Positions 27,345 through 36,186 of a DNA stretch of 64,000 nt are shown in pieces. The stretch is from assembly GCA_963730225.1 (NCBI GenBank), contig CAVSQX010000001.1:434001-498000 (forward strand), in the 5' to 3' direction. Numbering within the stretch: position 1 is the first letter of the stretch; each line of letters opens with the position of its first letter. Source of the stretch: CAVSQX01 sp963730225. Its GTDB lineage: Bacteria; Planctomycetota; Phycisphaerae; Tepidisphaerales; Tepidisphaeraceae. A program made the position numbers and the translations under genes. The notes under the pieces were generated by a model. The model searched no databases, was not told the DNA's origin, and worked only from the letters and a program-made list of their open reading frames with translations.

Positions 27345-28559
27345 ATGCACGATTACGAAAAATATATCGGCCAAATCGCCACGCAGCGGAAGCGAATGTG
27401 TGAGCTGGTGACGGCGTGGGCGAATATGAATTCGGGCAGCAGAAATCTGGAGGGGTTAAATCAGCTGGCCGAACGGCTGACAAGCGATTTTGCGGTGCTG
27501 GAAGGGGAAACCAGCCGGGTGGCGCTTCCACCGCCAGAGTCGATCGATTCCAGCGGCGAAAAAATTCAAACGCGATCGGCCGATGCGCTGATGATTCGCA
27601 AGCGGCCCGATGCGCCGCTGCGGGTGTTGTTATGCATTCACATGGACACGGTTTACGGAATCGACGATCTGTTTCGGGCGGTAAAAGTCGTCGATGAGAA
27701 GACGCTGAACGGTCCGGGCGTGGCGGATGCGAAGGGGGGATTGTGCGTGATGCTGATCGCGCTGGAGGCGCTGGAGAAATCGCCGCTGGCGCAAAGGATC
27801 GGCTGGGAGATCATTATCAATCCGGATGAGGAAATCGGTTCGCCTGGGTCGATGGGATTGCTGCGCCAAGCGGCGGGGCGAAATCACCTGGGCCTGATTT
27901 ACGAGCCGGCGCTGGCGGATGGAATGATGGTTGGCCAGCGAAAAGGCTCGGGGAATTTTGATTTGATTGTGCGTGGGAAATCGGCGCACGCCGGTCGGGA
28001 TTTTCATGCGGGGCGAAATGCGATTCATGCGGCGGCGGCGATCGTCGGCGAGCTGGAGCGAATCGCGCTGCCGGAGGTGACGGTGAATGTCGGCCGAATC
28101 GACGGGGGCGGACCGGTCAACGTGGTGCCGGCCTTGGCGGTCGTGCGACTTAATGTGCGCGTGCCCACGGCCCCGATGCAGCGGAACGTGGAGGATGAAA
28201 TCGGCCAAATCGTGGCGCGCGTCGGCCAGCGGGAAGGAATCGGCATAGAATTGCACGGCGGATTTTCGTCGCCGCCGATGGAGATGACCGATGCGCGGCA
28301 GCGACTGTATGAGCGTGTCGCCGAGTGCGGAAAGCAGTTGGGGCTTTCGCTGCGATGGCAGAGCAGCGGCGGGGCGAGCGACGGCAACAAGCTGGCGGGC
28401 GCGGGATTGCCGGTGATCGACACGCTGGGCCCGTGCGGCGGAAATCTGCACAGCCCGCAGGAGTTTCTGCTGACCGACACGCTGACGCAGCGGGCGCAGT
28501 TATCGGCCCTGCTGCTGATGAAAATCGCGGCGGGGGAAATTCCCATCGTGCCGAGGTGA
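27345..28559 (+). CDS. M20-family amidohydrolase, likely succinylglutamate desuccinylase substitute
   Basis: 404 residues. The metal-binding set of M20 peptidases is complete: 'HMDTV' (His, Asp), 'GPGVADAKGG' (bridging Asp), 'PDEEIGSPGS' (catalytic Glu pair) and 'GGNLHSPQEF' (last His). A dimerisation lid domain lies between (GKSAHAGRDFHAG). Close in style to carboxypeptidase G2/ArgE types that cleave N-acyl amino acids. It heads the operon M20-astC-astA-astD-astB, where no astE of the classical M14 type is present, so it is the best candidate for releasing glutamate from N-succinylglutamate. The family is certain; the substrate is inferred from context. Confidence 0.85.
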   Translation: MHDYEKYIGQIATQRKRMCELVTAWANMNSGSRNLEGLNQLAERLTSDFAVLEGETSRVALPPPESIDSSGEKIQTRSADALMIRKRPDAPLRVLLCIHMDTVYGIDDLFRAVKVVDEKTLNGPGVADAKGGLCVMLIALEALEKSPLAQRIGWEIIINPDEEIGSPGSMGLLRQAAGRNHLGLIYEPALADGMMVGQRKGSGNFDLIVRGKSAHAGRDFHAGRNAIHAAAAIVGELERIALPEVTVNVGRIDGGGPVNVVPALAVVRLNVRVPTAPMQRNVEDEIGQIVARVGQREGIGIELHGGFSSPPMEMTDARQRLYERVAECGKQLGLSLRWQSSGGASDGNKLAGAGLPVIDTLGPCGGNLHSPQEFLLTDTLTQRAQLSALLLMKIAAGEIPIVPR

Positions 28560-28574
28560 GCCGATGGAAAGGAC

Positions 28575-28592
28575 GGCGGGCTAAAGCCCGCC
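28575..28592. repeat. perfect REP-like hairpin GGCGGGC-TAAA-GCCCGCC
   Basis: A 7-bp perfect stem with a 4-base loop, in the 53-bp gap between the M20 gene and astC. It could stabilise or attenuate the polycistronic message, or be a dispersed palindromic repeat. Confidence 0.75.
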
Positions 28593-28612
28593 CTACGGCG
28601 ACAAGGCGGTCG

Positions 28613-30028
28613 ATGCGAAATACAATGGCCGAAAATCTGGCGAATGATCCTCGGATCGAGGAGGGGAAAAAGTTGCTGCTGGAAGCAGCGGCGGAATGGA
28701 GCGTTCGCATCACCGCGGTGCGCCAGGCGGATGCGGCGGCGCGGGGGGATTTTCTCAAAACCATCGAGGAATTCGGCGAGATTCGCGGCGGACCGCTGTA
28801 CTTTCCGTTTCTGGGCAGCGGCATCGGACGGGGGCCGCTGGTCGAATTGGCGGATGGAAGCGTGAAATACGATTTCATCAGCGGCATCGGCGTGCACTAT
28901 CTGGGGCACAGCCATCCGGCGTTGATTTCCGCGGGGATCGACGCGGCCCTGCGCGATACGGTGATGCAGGGGAATCTTCAGCAGAATGGCGAATCGGTGA
29001 CGCTGAGCCGATCGCTGGTGGAGTTGGCCAATCAGCGCGGAGCGAAACTGGCGCATTGCTTTTTGTCGACCAGCGGAGCGATGGCCAATGAGAACGCGCT
29101 GAAGATGATTTTTCAGAAGCGCGCGCCGGCCAGCCGAGTGCTGGCGTTTGAACATGCGTTTGCGGGCCGGACGCTGGCGATGTCGCAAATCACCGACAAG
29201 GCGGCGTATCGTGTCGCGCTGCCGACGATTTTGAACGTGGATTACGTGCCGTTTTTTGATATCGCCCGGCCGCGGGAAAGCATCGCGGCGACGCTGAATG
29301 CGCTGCGTCGGCATCTGGCGCGATATCCCGGTCAACATGCGGCGATGTGTCTGGAGCTGGTGCAGGGAGAAGGGGGATATTACGCCGGCGATCGGGAATT
29401 TTTCCGCGCGATCGTCGAGGTGCTCAAGCAGAATCAGATCGCCGTGTGGATCGACGAGATTCAGACCTTCGGCCGAACGACACTGCCATTTGCGTTTCAA
29501 CATTTTGGCCTGGATGAATTCGTGGATGTGGTGACGATCGGAAAATTGACGCAGGTGTGTGCCACGATTTTTTCCGATGCGTACAAGCCGGGCCCCGGAT
29601 TGATCAGCCAGACATTCACGGGCAGCACGTCGGCGATATTTGCGGCACTGGCGATTCTGGATGTGATGCGACGCCAGGAATTATTCGGCGACGGCGGAAA
29701 GATTCAGCGGCTGCACGAAAAATTCGTTAGCCGGCTGGAGGGAATCTCGGCGAAACATCCGAATCGGATCCGCGGGCCGTGGGGAATCGGAGCGATGATC
29801 GCCTGCTCGATTTTCGATGGAAAAGACGCAACGACCAAGCGATTTTTGCAGCGGTTGTTTGAGAATGGCATGATCGCGTTTGTCGCCGGGAGCGAACCGG
29901 CACGGGTGCGGTTTCTGATTCCCGTGGCGGCGATCAGCGAAGCGGATATCGAATCGGCGTGCGAGATCATCGAAAAAACTTTGACGGAGATTGCCGATGG
30001 TGGTGATTCGGCCCATTCGGCTGGATGA
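28613..30028 (+). CDS. astC: class III aminotransferase, probable succinylornithine transaminase
   Basis: 471 residues from the ATG at 28613 (AAGG six bases upstream); ATG 28625 is the alternative. PLP fold-type I, class III motifs: 'FISGIGVHYLGHSHP', 'STSGAMANENALKM', 'AFEHAFAGRTLAMSQ', 'VWIDEIQTFGRT' and the likely PLP lysine in 'VTIGKLTQV'. It has a longer N-terminus (about 60 residues) than E. coli AstC, so it belongs to a different branch of the acetylornithine/ornithine aminotransferases. Position between the M20 gene and astA, with a 32-bp overlap into astA, supports transamination of N-succinylornithine in the AST pathway. Confidence 0.8.
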   Translation: MRNTMAENLANDPRIEEGKKLLLEAAAEWSVRITAVRQADAAARGDFLKTIEEFGEIRGGPLYFPFLGSGIGRGPLVELADGSVKYDFISGIGVHYLGHSHPALISAGIDAALRDTVMQGNLQQNGESVTLSRSLVELANQRGAKLAHCFLSTSGAMANENALKMIFQKRAPASRVLAFEHAFAGRTLAMSQITDKAAYRVALPTILNVDYVPFFDIARPRESIAATLNALRRHLARYPGQHAAMCLELVQGEGGYYAGDREFFRAIVEVLKQNQIAVWIDEIQTFGRTTLPFAFQHFGLDEFVDVVTIGKLTQVCATIFSDAYKPGPGLISQTFTGSTSAIFAALAILDVMRRQELFGDGGKIQRLHEKFVSRLEGISAKHPNRIRGPWGIGAMIACSIFDGKDATTKRFLQRLFENGMIAFVAGSEPARVRFLIPVAAISEADIESACEIIEKTLTEIADGGDSAHSAG

Positions 30029-31066
30029 TTTGGAAGCGGTGGAAGCGCTGACGGCGTTCACGGGCTTCGGTCTGACGACGCTGCCGCGCGACGCCAAGCT
30101 GTTGCGGCGGCGCATCCGCGATTCGCTGCGCGGGTTTGAGAATATTTCCGATCAGGATGCGCCCGGCGGTGAAACGTATCTGTTTGTGCTTGAAGATTCG
30201 CAAACTCCCGACGTCGCCGGCACGTGCGGGATCGTGTCGAAGGTGGGCGGATTCGAGCCGTTTTACGCCTATCGGGTGGAAACATCGGTTCTGGAATCCA
30301 GGCAACTGGACGTTCGCAAGGAGATTCAAACGCTGCATCTGGTGGAGCAGCACGATGGGCCGTGCGAAGTCGGCAGCCTGTTTCTGGCGCCGAAATTTCG
30401 CAAGGAAGGCAACGGCCGATTGCTTTCGCTGTCGCGGTTTTTGTTCATGGCGGAGCATCTGGAATATTTCGATCCGATCGTGATCGCCGAGATGCGCGGG
30501 ATGGTGGACGATCAGGGTCGTTCGGCGTTTTGGGATGCGCTGGGGCATCATTTCTTCGACATCGATTTTCCCAAGGCGGATTATCTGAGCATGGTGAACA
30601 AGAAGTTCATCGCCGATCTGATGCCCAAGCATCCGATTTACATTCCGCTGTTGCCGGCCGAGGCGCAGGAAGTGATCGGGCGGGTGCATCCGGACACGGA
30701 GCCGGCGCTGAAAATGCTGGAAGACGAGGGATTTCGCCGCTGTGGAATGGTCGACATCTTCGAGGCGGGGCCGGTGGTGCGATGCGCCTGAAGAACATTC
30801 GCAGCATTCGCCGAAGCCGGCGGTGTATGGTCGGTGAGATCGCCGCCGAGCCGGTGCGATCGGAGCCGATGATCGTGGCCAACACGAATCAGGATTTTCG
30901 CGCCTGCAAAGGAACCGTGGATATGGCCGACGAATCCACGGTGCGGATCGAGGCGAGCGTGGCGGCGGCGTTGCAGGTGAAGCGCGGCGATGCGATTCGG
31001 TTTGTCACCGCCAAACCGACGGCCGCCGATGGAGACGCAGGCCATGACGCGCCCGAATCAATTTAA
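29997..31066 (+). CDS. astA: arginine N-succinyltransferase, reading frame split
   Basis: The first AST step: transfer of succinyl from succinyl-CoA to arginine. The ATG at 29997 has GGAG seven bases upstream. The N-terminal GNAT-like part matches AstA very well (VIRPIRLDDLEAVEAL, GSLFLAPKFRKEGNGRLLS, AEMRGMVDDQGRSAFW, IADLMPKHPIYIPLL). The frame stops at 30791, and the C-terminal AstA domain (LKNIRSIRRSRRCMVGEI ... MIVANTNQDFRACKG) continues in the next frame from 30782 to 31066. One missing base near 30786 would give a single protein of about 356 residues, the usual size. It could instead be a true two-piece enzyme with translational coupling; a single indel is simpler. Confidence 0.88.
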
Positions 31067-32462
31067 GTCAATCAATCCGGCGACCGGCCAAACGGTTTGG
31101 GAGGGATCGGCGGCGGAGGCGCGCGAAATCGACCACGCCGTGAAGGCGGCGCGAGCGGCCTTTGCAGGGTGGAGCAACACAGCGATTGAACGGCGAATCG
31201 CGTTTCTGAATGCATTCGCCGGGCAGTTGAAATTGCATCGCGCGAAACTGGCGGAGGGGATCAGTCGGGAGATCGGCAAGCCGGGCTGGGAAGCGGGCGG
31301 CGAAGTGGATGCGATGATCGGGAAAATTCCCGTGTCGATATCGGCGTATCAGGAGCGGCGGCGGGTGGTGGAAAACGCGGGGGCGGTGACACGGTTCAAG
31401 CCGCACGGGGTCGTCGCGGTGTTTGGGCCGTTCAATTTTCCCGGGCATTTGCCCAATGGGCACATCGTCCCGGCGCTGTTGGCGGGGAACACGGTTGTGT
31501 TCAAGCCCAGCGAGATGGCGCCGCTGGTGGCCCAGGAAACTTTCGATCTGTGGCGGGCGGGGGGACTGCCCGACGGCGTGCTGAATCTCGTGCAGGGTGG
31601 CGGCGAAACGGGAAAATATCTGGCCGCACATCCTGATCTCGATGGACTTTTCTTCACCGGCAGCGCGGCGGTGGGGCTCTCGCTACGGCGGGCGATGGCG
31701 GATCATCCGGAAAGGATTCTGGCGCTGGAGATGGGCGGAAACAATCCACTGATCGTTCACGAAACCGCGAATCTGCCTGCGGCGGCGTATCAGACGATTC
31801 AGTCGGCGTTTCTCACGGCGGGACAGCGGTGCACTTGCGCGCGGCGACTGATCGTGCCGATCGGGTCGGCGGGAGATCAGTTCGTCGACGCGCTGATTGC
31901 GGCGATGGCGAAGATTCGCGTCGGGGCGTTCACCGATGATCCCGAGCCGTTTATGGGTCCGGTGATTTCGGACGTTGCGGGGCGAAGATTGCTCGATGCG
32001 CAGCGGGATTTGCAGCGGCGGGGCGGCAAGACGCTGGTGGAAATGCGATCGCTGCGTGATCGCCCGGCGATGCTGGCGCCTGGATTGATGGACGTGACGG
32101 CGGTGGAAAATCGCGGCGACGACGAATGGTTTGGGCCGTTTTTGCAGCTGATTCGCGTCGCGGATTTCGATGCGGCATTGATGGAAGCAAATCGCACGGC
32201 GTACGGATTGTCGGCGGGATTGCTGAGCGATCGACGGGATTTGTACGAGAAATTTCTCGGTGCGATTCGCGCGGGCGTGGTGAATTGGAATCGGCCGATC
32301 ACGGGAGCGAGCGGAAGTCTGCCGTTTGGGGGCGTCGGCAAAAGCGGGAATCATCGGCCCAGCGGATATTACGCGGCGGATTACTGCTCGTATGCGGTGG
32401 CGTCGATGGAAACCGCGAAACTGGAGTTGCCGCAGAAGCTGACGCCGGGAATTGCGCCATGA
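31044..32462 (+). CDS. astD: succinylglutamate semialdehyde dehydrogenase
   Basis: 472 residues from the ATG at 31044 (GGAG nine bases upstream), overlapping the astA end by 23 bp. Aldehyde dehydrogenase motifs: 'FGPFNFPGHLPNGH', 'VFKPSE', 'LFFTGSAAVG', catalytic Glu in 'LEMGGNNPL', catalytic Cys in 'GQRCTCARRL', which is the AstD-type form. It oxidises N-succinylglutamate semialdehyde to N-succinylglutamate with NAD. Its stop overlaps the astB start (ATGA), so the operon is tightly coupled. Confidence 0.93.
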   Translation: MTRPNQFKSINPATGQTVWEGSAAEAREIDHAVKAARAAFAGWSNTAIERRIAFLNAFAGQLKLHRAKLAEGISREIGKPGWEAGGEVDAMIGKIPVSISAYQERRRVVENAGAVTRFKPHGVVAVFGPFNFPGHLPNGHIVPALLAGNTVVFKPSEMAPLVAQETFDLWRAGGLPDGVLNLVQGGGETGKYLAAHPDLDGLFFTGSAAVGLSLRRAMADHPERILALEMGGNNPLIVHETANLPAAAYQTIQSAFLTAGQRCTCARRLIVPIGSAGDQFVDALIAAMAKIRVGAFTDDPEPFMGPVISDVAGRRLLDAQRDLQRRGGKTLVEMRSLRDRPAMLAPGLMDVTAVENRGDDEWFGPFLQLIRVADFDAALMEANRTAYGLSAGLLSDRRDLYEKFLGAIRAGVVNWNRPITGASGSLPFGGVGKSGNHRPSGYYAADYCSYAVASMETAKLELPQKLTPGIAP

Positions 32463-33796
32463 GCGTGGAAGTTAATTTCGACGGGATTGTCGGCCCGACG
32501 CACAATTACGCAGGGTTGTCGCAGGGAAACATCGCTTCGCAAACTCACGCGCAGAGCGTATCGAATCCGAAAGAGGCGGCGCTTCAGGGGCTGGCGAAGA
32601 TGAAGTTCCTGCACGATCTGGGCGTGAAGCAGGCGGTGCTGCCGCCGCAATTGCGGCCGGATTTGGAGGTGCTGCGGAAGCTGGGGTTTTGCGGAAGCGA
32701 CGGCGAATTGATTCAGAAAGCTCATCGGGAGCAGCCGCGGCTGCTGGCGGCGGTGTACAGCGCGTCGGCGATGTGGGCGGCGAACGCGGCGACGGTTTCT
32801 CCCGGGGCGGACACCGCCGACGGCAAGGTGCATTTCACGGCGGCGAATTTGATCACGCAGTTTCATCGGTCGTTGGAATCGGCGACAACGGCACAAACGC
32901 TGCGGGCGATTTTTTCCAGCGCGGAAATGTTCGTGCATCATGATCGGCTTCCGGCGGCGGATGCGTTTGCGGATGAAGGGGCGGCGAATCATCTGCGGTT
33001 GTGCGATGAATACGGGGAAGGCGGCGTGGAGATGTTTGTTTATGGGCGCGGCGATGCGGGCCGACGGAGTACCTCTGGCCCGCCGTGGGGGTTTCCGGCG
33101 CGGCAGACAAGGGAGGCGGGCGAGGCGATCGCGCGGCGACATGGGCTCGATCCGCAGCGAGTGGTTTTTGCAAGACAGAATCCGGCTGCGATCGAAGCGG
33201 GGGTGTTTCATAATGACGTTATCGCGGCGAGCAATCAGGATTTGCTGATCTGCCATACCCAGGCATGGGAAGACGGGCCGACGGTGATAGCGGAGCTGAA
33301 AAAGAAATGTCAGGCGGCGTGGGGGAAAGAGCCCAGGATTTATGTGGCCGAACCGCAGGAGCTTTCACTGAGCGACGCGGTGGAGAGTTATGTGTTCAAC
33401 AGCCAGTTGGTGACGCTGACGGATGGATCGATGTCGCTGATCGCGCCGTTGGAATGCCGGGACAACAAAAACGTGCGCGGGTTTCTGCGGAAGTTGACGG
33501 GCGACGGGGCCGTGAAGTCAATTCACTTTCTGGATGTTCGCCAGAGCATGAGCAACGGCGGAGGACCGGCGTGCCTGCGATTGCGAGTGGTGCTGAGCGA
33601 AAAACAACTGCGAAGCTTGCCGGAAAACGTTTTGTTTTCCGATGAGTTGCTGGCGGAGCTGACCGCGTGGGTGCAACGGAATTATCGGGATTCCCTTAGC
33701 GCCGATGATCTGGCCGATCCGAAACTGGTCGAGGAAGCACGCATCGCCCATGAGGAAGTGCAAAAGATTCTGGGATTGAGTCGCATCAGCGGGTAA
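32459..33796 (+). CDS. astB: N-succinylarginine dihydrolase
   Basis: 445 residues. The start 'EVNFDGIVGPTHNYAGLS' is the AstB signature. Catalytic His251 (GVFHNDVIA) and Cys372 (NGGGPACLRLRV) sit close to the E. coli positions (248 and 365). It converts N-succinylarginine to N-succinylornithine, ammonia and CO2. Residues 200-211 (AGRRSTSGPPWG) are encoded by a palindromic element inserted in frame, in the loop between 'FVYGR' and 'FPARQTREA' that varies among AstB proteins. It is the last gene of the operon and convergent with pldA. Confidence 0.95.
   Translation: MSVEVNFDGIVGPTHNYAGLSQGNIASQTHAQSVSNPKEAALQGLAKMKFLHDLGVKQAVLPPQLRPDLEVLRKLGFCGSDGELIQKAHREQPRLLAAVYSASAMWAANAATVSPGADTADGKVHFTAANLITQFHRSLESATTAQTLRAIFSSAEMFVHHDRLPAADAFADEGAANHLRLCDEYGEGGVEMFVYGRGDAGRRSTSGPPWGFPARQTREAGEAIARRHGLDPQRVVFARQNPAAIEAGVFHNDVIAASNQDLLICHTQAWEDGPTVIAELKKKCQAAWGKEPRIYVAEPQELSLSDAVESYVFNSQLVTLTDGSMSLIAPLECRDNKNVRGFLRKLTGDGAVKSIHFLDVRQSMSNGGGPACLRLRVVLSEKQLRSLPENVLFSDELLAELTAWVQRNYRDSLSADDLADPKLVEEARIAHEEVQKILGLSRISG
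33056..33090. repeat. palindromic element, copy 2, inside astB
   Basis: Stem GCGGGCC/GGCCCGC with a 14-base loop containing GG-AGTA-CC and followed by CGTGGGG, the same layout as at 16447-16484. The outermost pair differs from copy 1 on both sides of the stem (C-G versus G-C), so pairing is kept. The insertion keeps the astB frame. Confidence 0.8.
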
Positions 33797-34796
33797 GACC
33801 CAGGCCAAAGCGCACGATGCTTGTTCGGCGGTTGTATTCGAGCAGGGTGTCGCCGTAGCCGTAGAAATATTGGCATTGCAGGAGCAGATCGCAGTTGCCG
33901 CGGAGAACTTTTGTCAGGGGATAGGTCAGATCGAACTGGGCGCTTCCGCGATTGAAATCACTGCCGATTCGGCCGATGAAGGCCAGTTGCAGCCCGTCGC
34001 GCTGGCCGACGACGATTCGGTAATCGCAATATCCGCGGTATTTGGGCATGTCGGGGTTGAGCGGCAAGCCACCGATGTAATCGTATATTTTGGGAGCGAA
34101 GGTGACGAAGAGCGAGTCGGGCCCGCCGACGGTGAATATGGGTTGGAGGTAAACGATGTTGAGCGAGCGGTGATTCGGGTCCAGCTGGCCATTGGATTCG
34201 TGCCCGACGCCGCCCTGAGCGCCGAGTTCCCAGTTTTTGGGAGTTTTCAGGCCGGGGATGTTTTCCAGGTAATAGAAAAACTCGGGGCGATAGCTGCTGT
34301 CGTAGAAAAACGGGGCGTTGGGATTGCTGAAATCCCAAAGGGAAGTTTGCGAATAAGCGAAATTGAATCCTCTCAGAAAAGGATGTTCCGTGGCCAGCGG
34401 CCCACTGGGGGTGATGAGACGGTACCGAATGCTGAACTGGAATTTGACGTTGGGCGCCTGCCAGCCGCCGACGATATAGGTGGGCTCGTAGGGAGCGAAG
34501 TGCTGAAAGAATTCTCCCAGGCCGTAGGAACCGGCGACTTCGGGAAACTGGCCGGCAGCGGCGGAAGCGGCTTCAGGTTGGGTGGCGGCCAGGCGGGCGG
34601 GCAGAGTTGTGGGGTGCGTTGCGGGAGAGACATCGGGAGATGATCCCGCCATCGTCGGAAGTCCGGGGAGCAGGCTGGAAGGCTCGCTGGCGGGGGCGGT
34701 GGATGTCATCGTGGATTCAAATCCGAGGTCGTCGACCTGCGCGTCTGCGGGCAGGGCTAACAAAGCAAGTGCGATCAGTACGAGAGCAAATCGCAT
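33786..34796 (-). CDS. pldA: outer membrane phospholipase A (OMPLA)
   Basis: 336 residues from the ATG at 34796, giving a clean signal peptide (MRFALVLIALALLALPADA); longer starts would lose it. A Pro/Thr/Ser-rich linker (residues about 30-75) precedes a 12-strand beta-barrel-like region. The OMPLA catalytic triad spacing is exact: His199, Ser201 (GHESNGQ) and Asn213 (RSLNIVY), the same 2 and 12 residue steps as His142, Ser144, Asn156 in E. coli PldA. It hydrolyses phospholipids in the outer membrane. The C-terminal residues end in a barrel strand. Its 3' end overlaps the astB end on the opposite strand by 11 bp. Confidence 0.92.
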   Translation of the reverse strand: MRFALVLIALALLALPADAQVDDLGFESTMTSTAPASEPSSLLPGLPTMAGSSPDVSPATHPTTLPARLAATQPEAASAAAGQFPEVAGSYGLGEFFQHFAPYEPTYIVGGWQAPNVKFQFSIRYRLITPSGPLATEHPFLRGFNFAYSQTSLWDFSNPNAPFFYDSSYRPEFFYYLENIPGLKTPKNWELGAQGGVGHESNGQLDPNHRSLNIVYLQPIFTVGGPDSLFVTFAPKIYDYIGGLPLNPDMPKYRGYCDYRIVVGQRDGLQLAFIGRIGSDFNRGSAQFDLTYPLTKVLRGNCDLLLQCQYFYGYGDTLLEYNRRTSIVRFGLGLTR

Positions 34797-34983
34797 CGCT
34801 ATTTTATAGGCCCGAACTCCCCCCAGCCACAACGCGGAAAATTCAAGTGGCGCCCGGCCAATAATCGGCTTGTCAAACAACGTGCCAGTGTTGACCGTGG
34901 TCGCATGAACGGGGCTGAGTATCTGGTCGATGGATTTAGTGCCAGGCCGCATCGACGTTACCACGCTTCGGCATCCGTTTTTT

Positions 34984-36179
34984 ATGGCGCGAGCGGTGTT
35001 CCAACGCGGGTCTTGGGCAGCCTGGCGTGTCGCTGCGCTGATCGGCGTGGTGAGCGTTGCGGCGCGGCGCGGCCGGCGATGGGGGACGATTGTTCGGATC
35101 AGCGATGGGCCGTGCAAAACCTGCTGCCGACGCCGGTGGCGGAGAATCTGGACGTGAATGTCTGGGGCTGGTTTTCCTATCTGTACGACAGCGATTCGGA
35201 CAATCGCTCCTACTGGGACGCCGATGTTGCCGCGGGCGCCACGCAGCGGCTGGGCGATCGTCTGGCGCTGACGGCGTATATGCACTTCATCGACGACAAC
35301 AATCACACGCTGGGATTTCTGGAGCAGGCGTTTGCGACGGCCAAGGCGTCGGAGAAATTCCAGACGCTGATTACCGCGGGGAAATTCAACGCTAATTTTG
35401 GCGTCGAGCCGCGCAATGCGTGGGATCGCCTGGGCGGCACGACGAGTTTGTTGTTCGGCGCCGAGCCGCAGGATCTGCTGGGCGTCATGGTCACCCAGCC
35501 ATTGGGAAACAGTGGATTGACTGTTCGGCCGTTTGTGGTGAGCGGATTTCAGGGGACGTCGAACTTCAATCAGCCGCCCTCGGGCGGAGCGACGATCGAA
35601 TATCACACAACGGAGCGATTCAGTTGGAGCGTTACCAATTGGGTGGGGCCGGGTGTCGAGGAGGTCAACGGAAACGGCAAGACGGTCGGCGATGGCTATT
35701 CATACGGATACACCGACCCACCCGACGATTCGGACGATGAAGCGGACGAGTATGACTATTCCAGCACGGCGTACACCGTGGGCGATTGGCGCGGTCCGAA
35801 CTTGCAGGCGCAGCGCGGCGGAACGCTCTACTTTCTGGATGGAAAAATTCAGTGGATGCCGCGTGAGGATTTGACGCTGGCGGCCGAGGGATTGCTGGCC
35901 ATGCGCGGACCGTCGGCGGGGACGTTCGGCTGGGGAGGATTTTTATTGCTGGCGAATTTCGACATCACCGACCACTGGCGGGCCTTTGGCCGGTGGAGTT
36001 TTTTGGACGACCCCGACGGGCTGGTCAGCGGCGTGGAAGGATTGCGGCATGAGTTGAGCGTCGGAGCCGGTTATCAGCCGATTCAGGGAATCGAGATTCG
36101 CGGCGAGTATCGGCACGACTTCAACGTGGGCGGCGATGATCTGGACAGCGTCTCGGTGCATCTGACGTTTTCATATTGA
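34984..36179 (+). CDS. outer membrane beta-barrel (porin-like) protein, frameshift after signal peptide
   Basis: The main frame (about residues 35-395 when repaired) has alternating strand patterns, many aromatic residues, an acidic loop (PPDDSDDEADEYDY) and a terminal strand ending in aromatic 'VSVHLTFSY', typical of outer-membrane barrels (OmpL/Bbp2-like by impression). The signal peptide MARAVFQRGSWAAWRVAALIGVVSVA starts at 34984 in a different frame; one base in the GC-rich run near 35060-35075 would join them. It is the first gene of an operon with the cupredoxin (7-bp gap), hybrid kinase and HD-GYP regulator. The transported solute is unknown. Confidence 0.75.
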
Positions 36180-36186
36180 GGAACGC

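Noticed and set aside
28025..29503. A 492-codon open frame on the minus strand
   Set aside because: Antisense to the M20 and astC genes; arginine-rich shadow without motifs.
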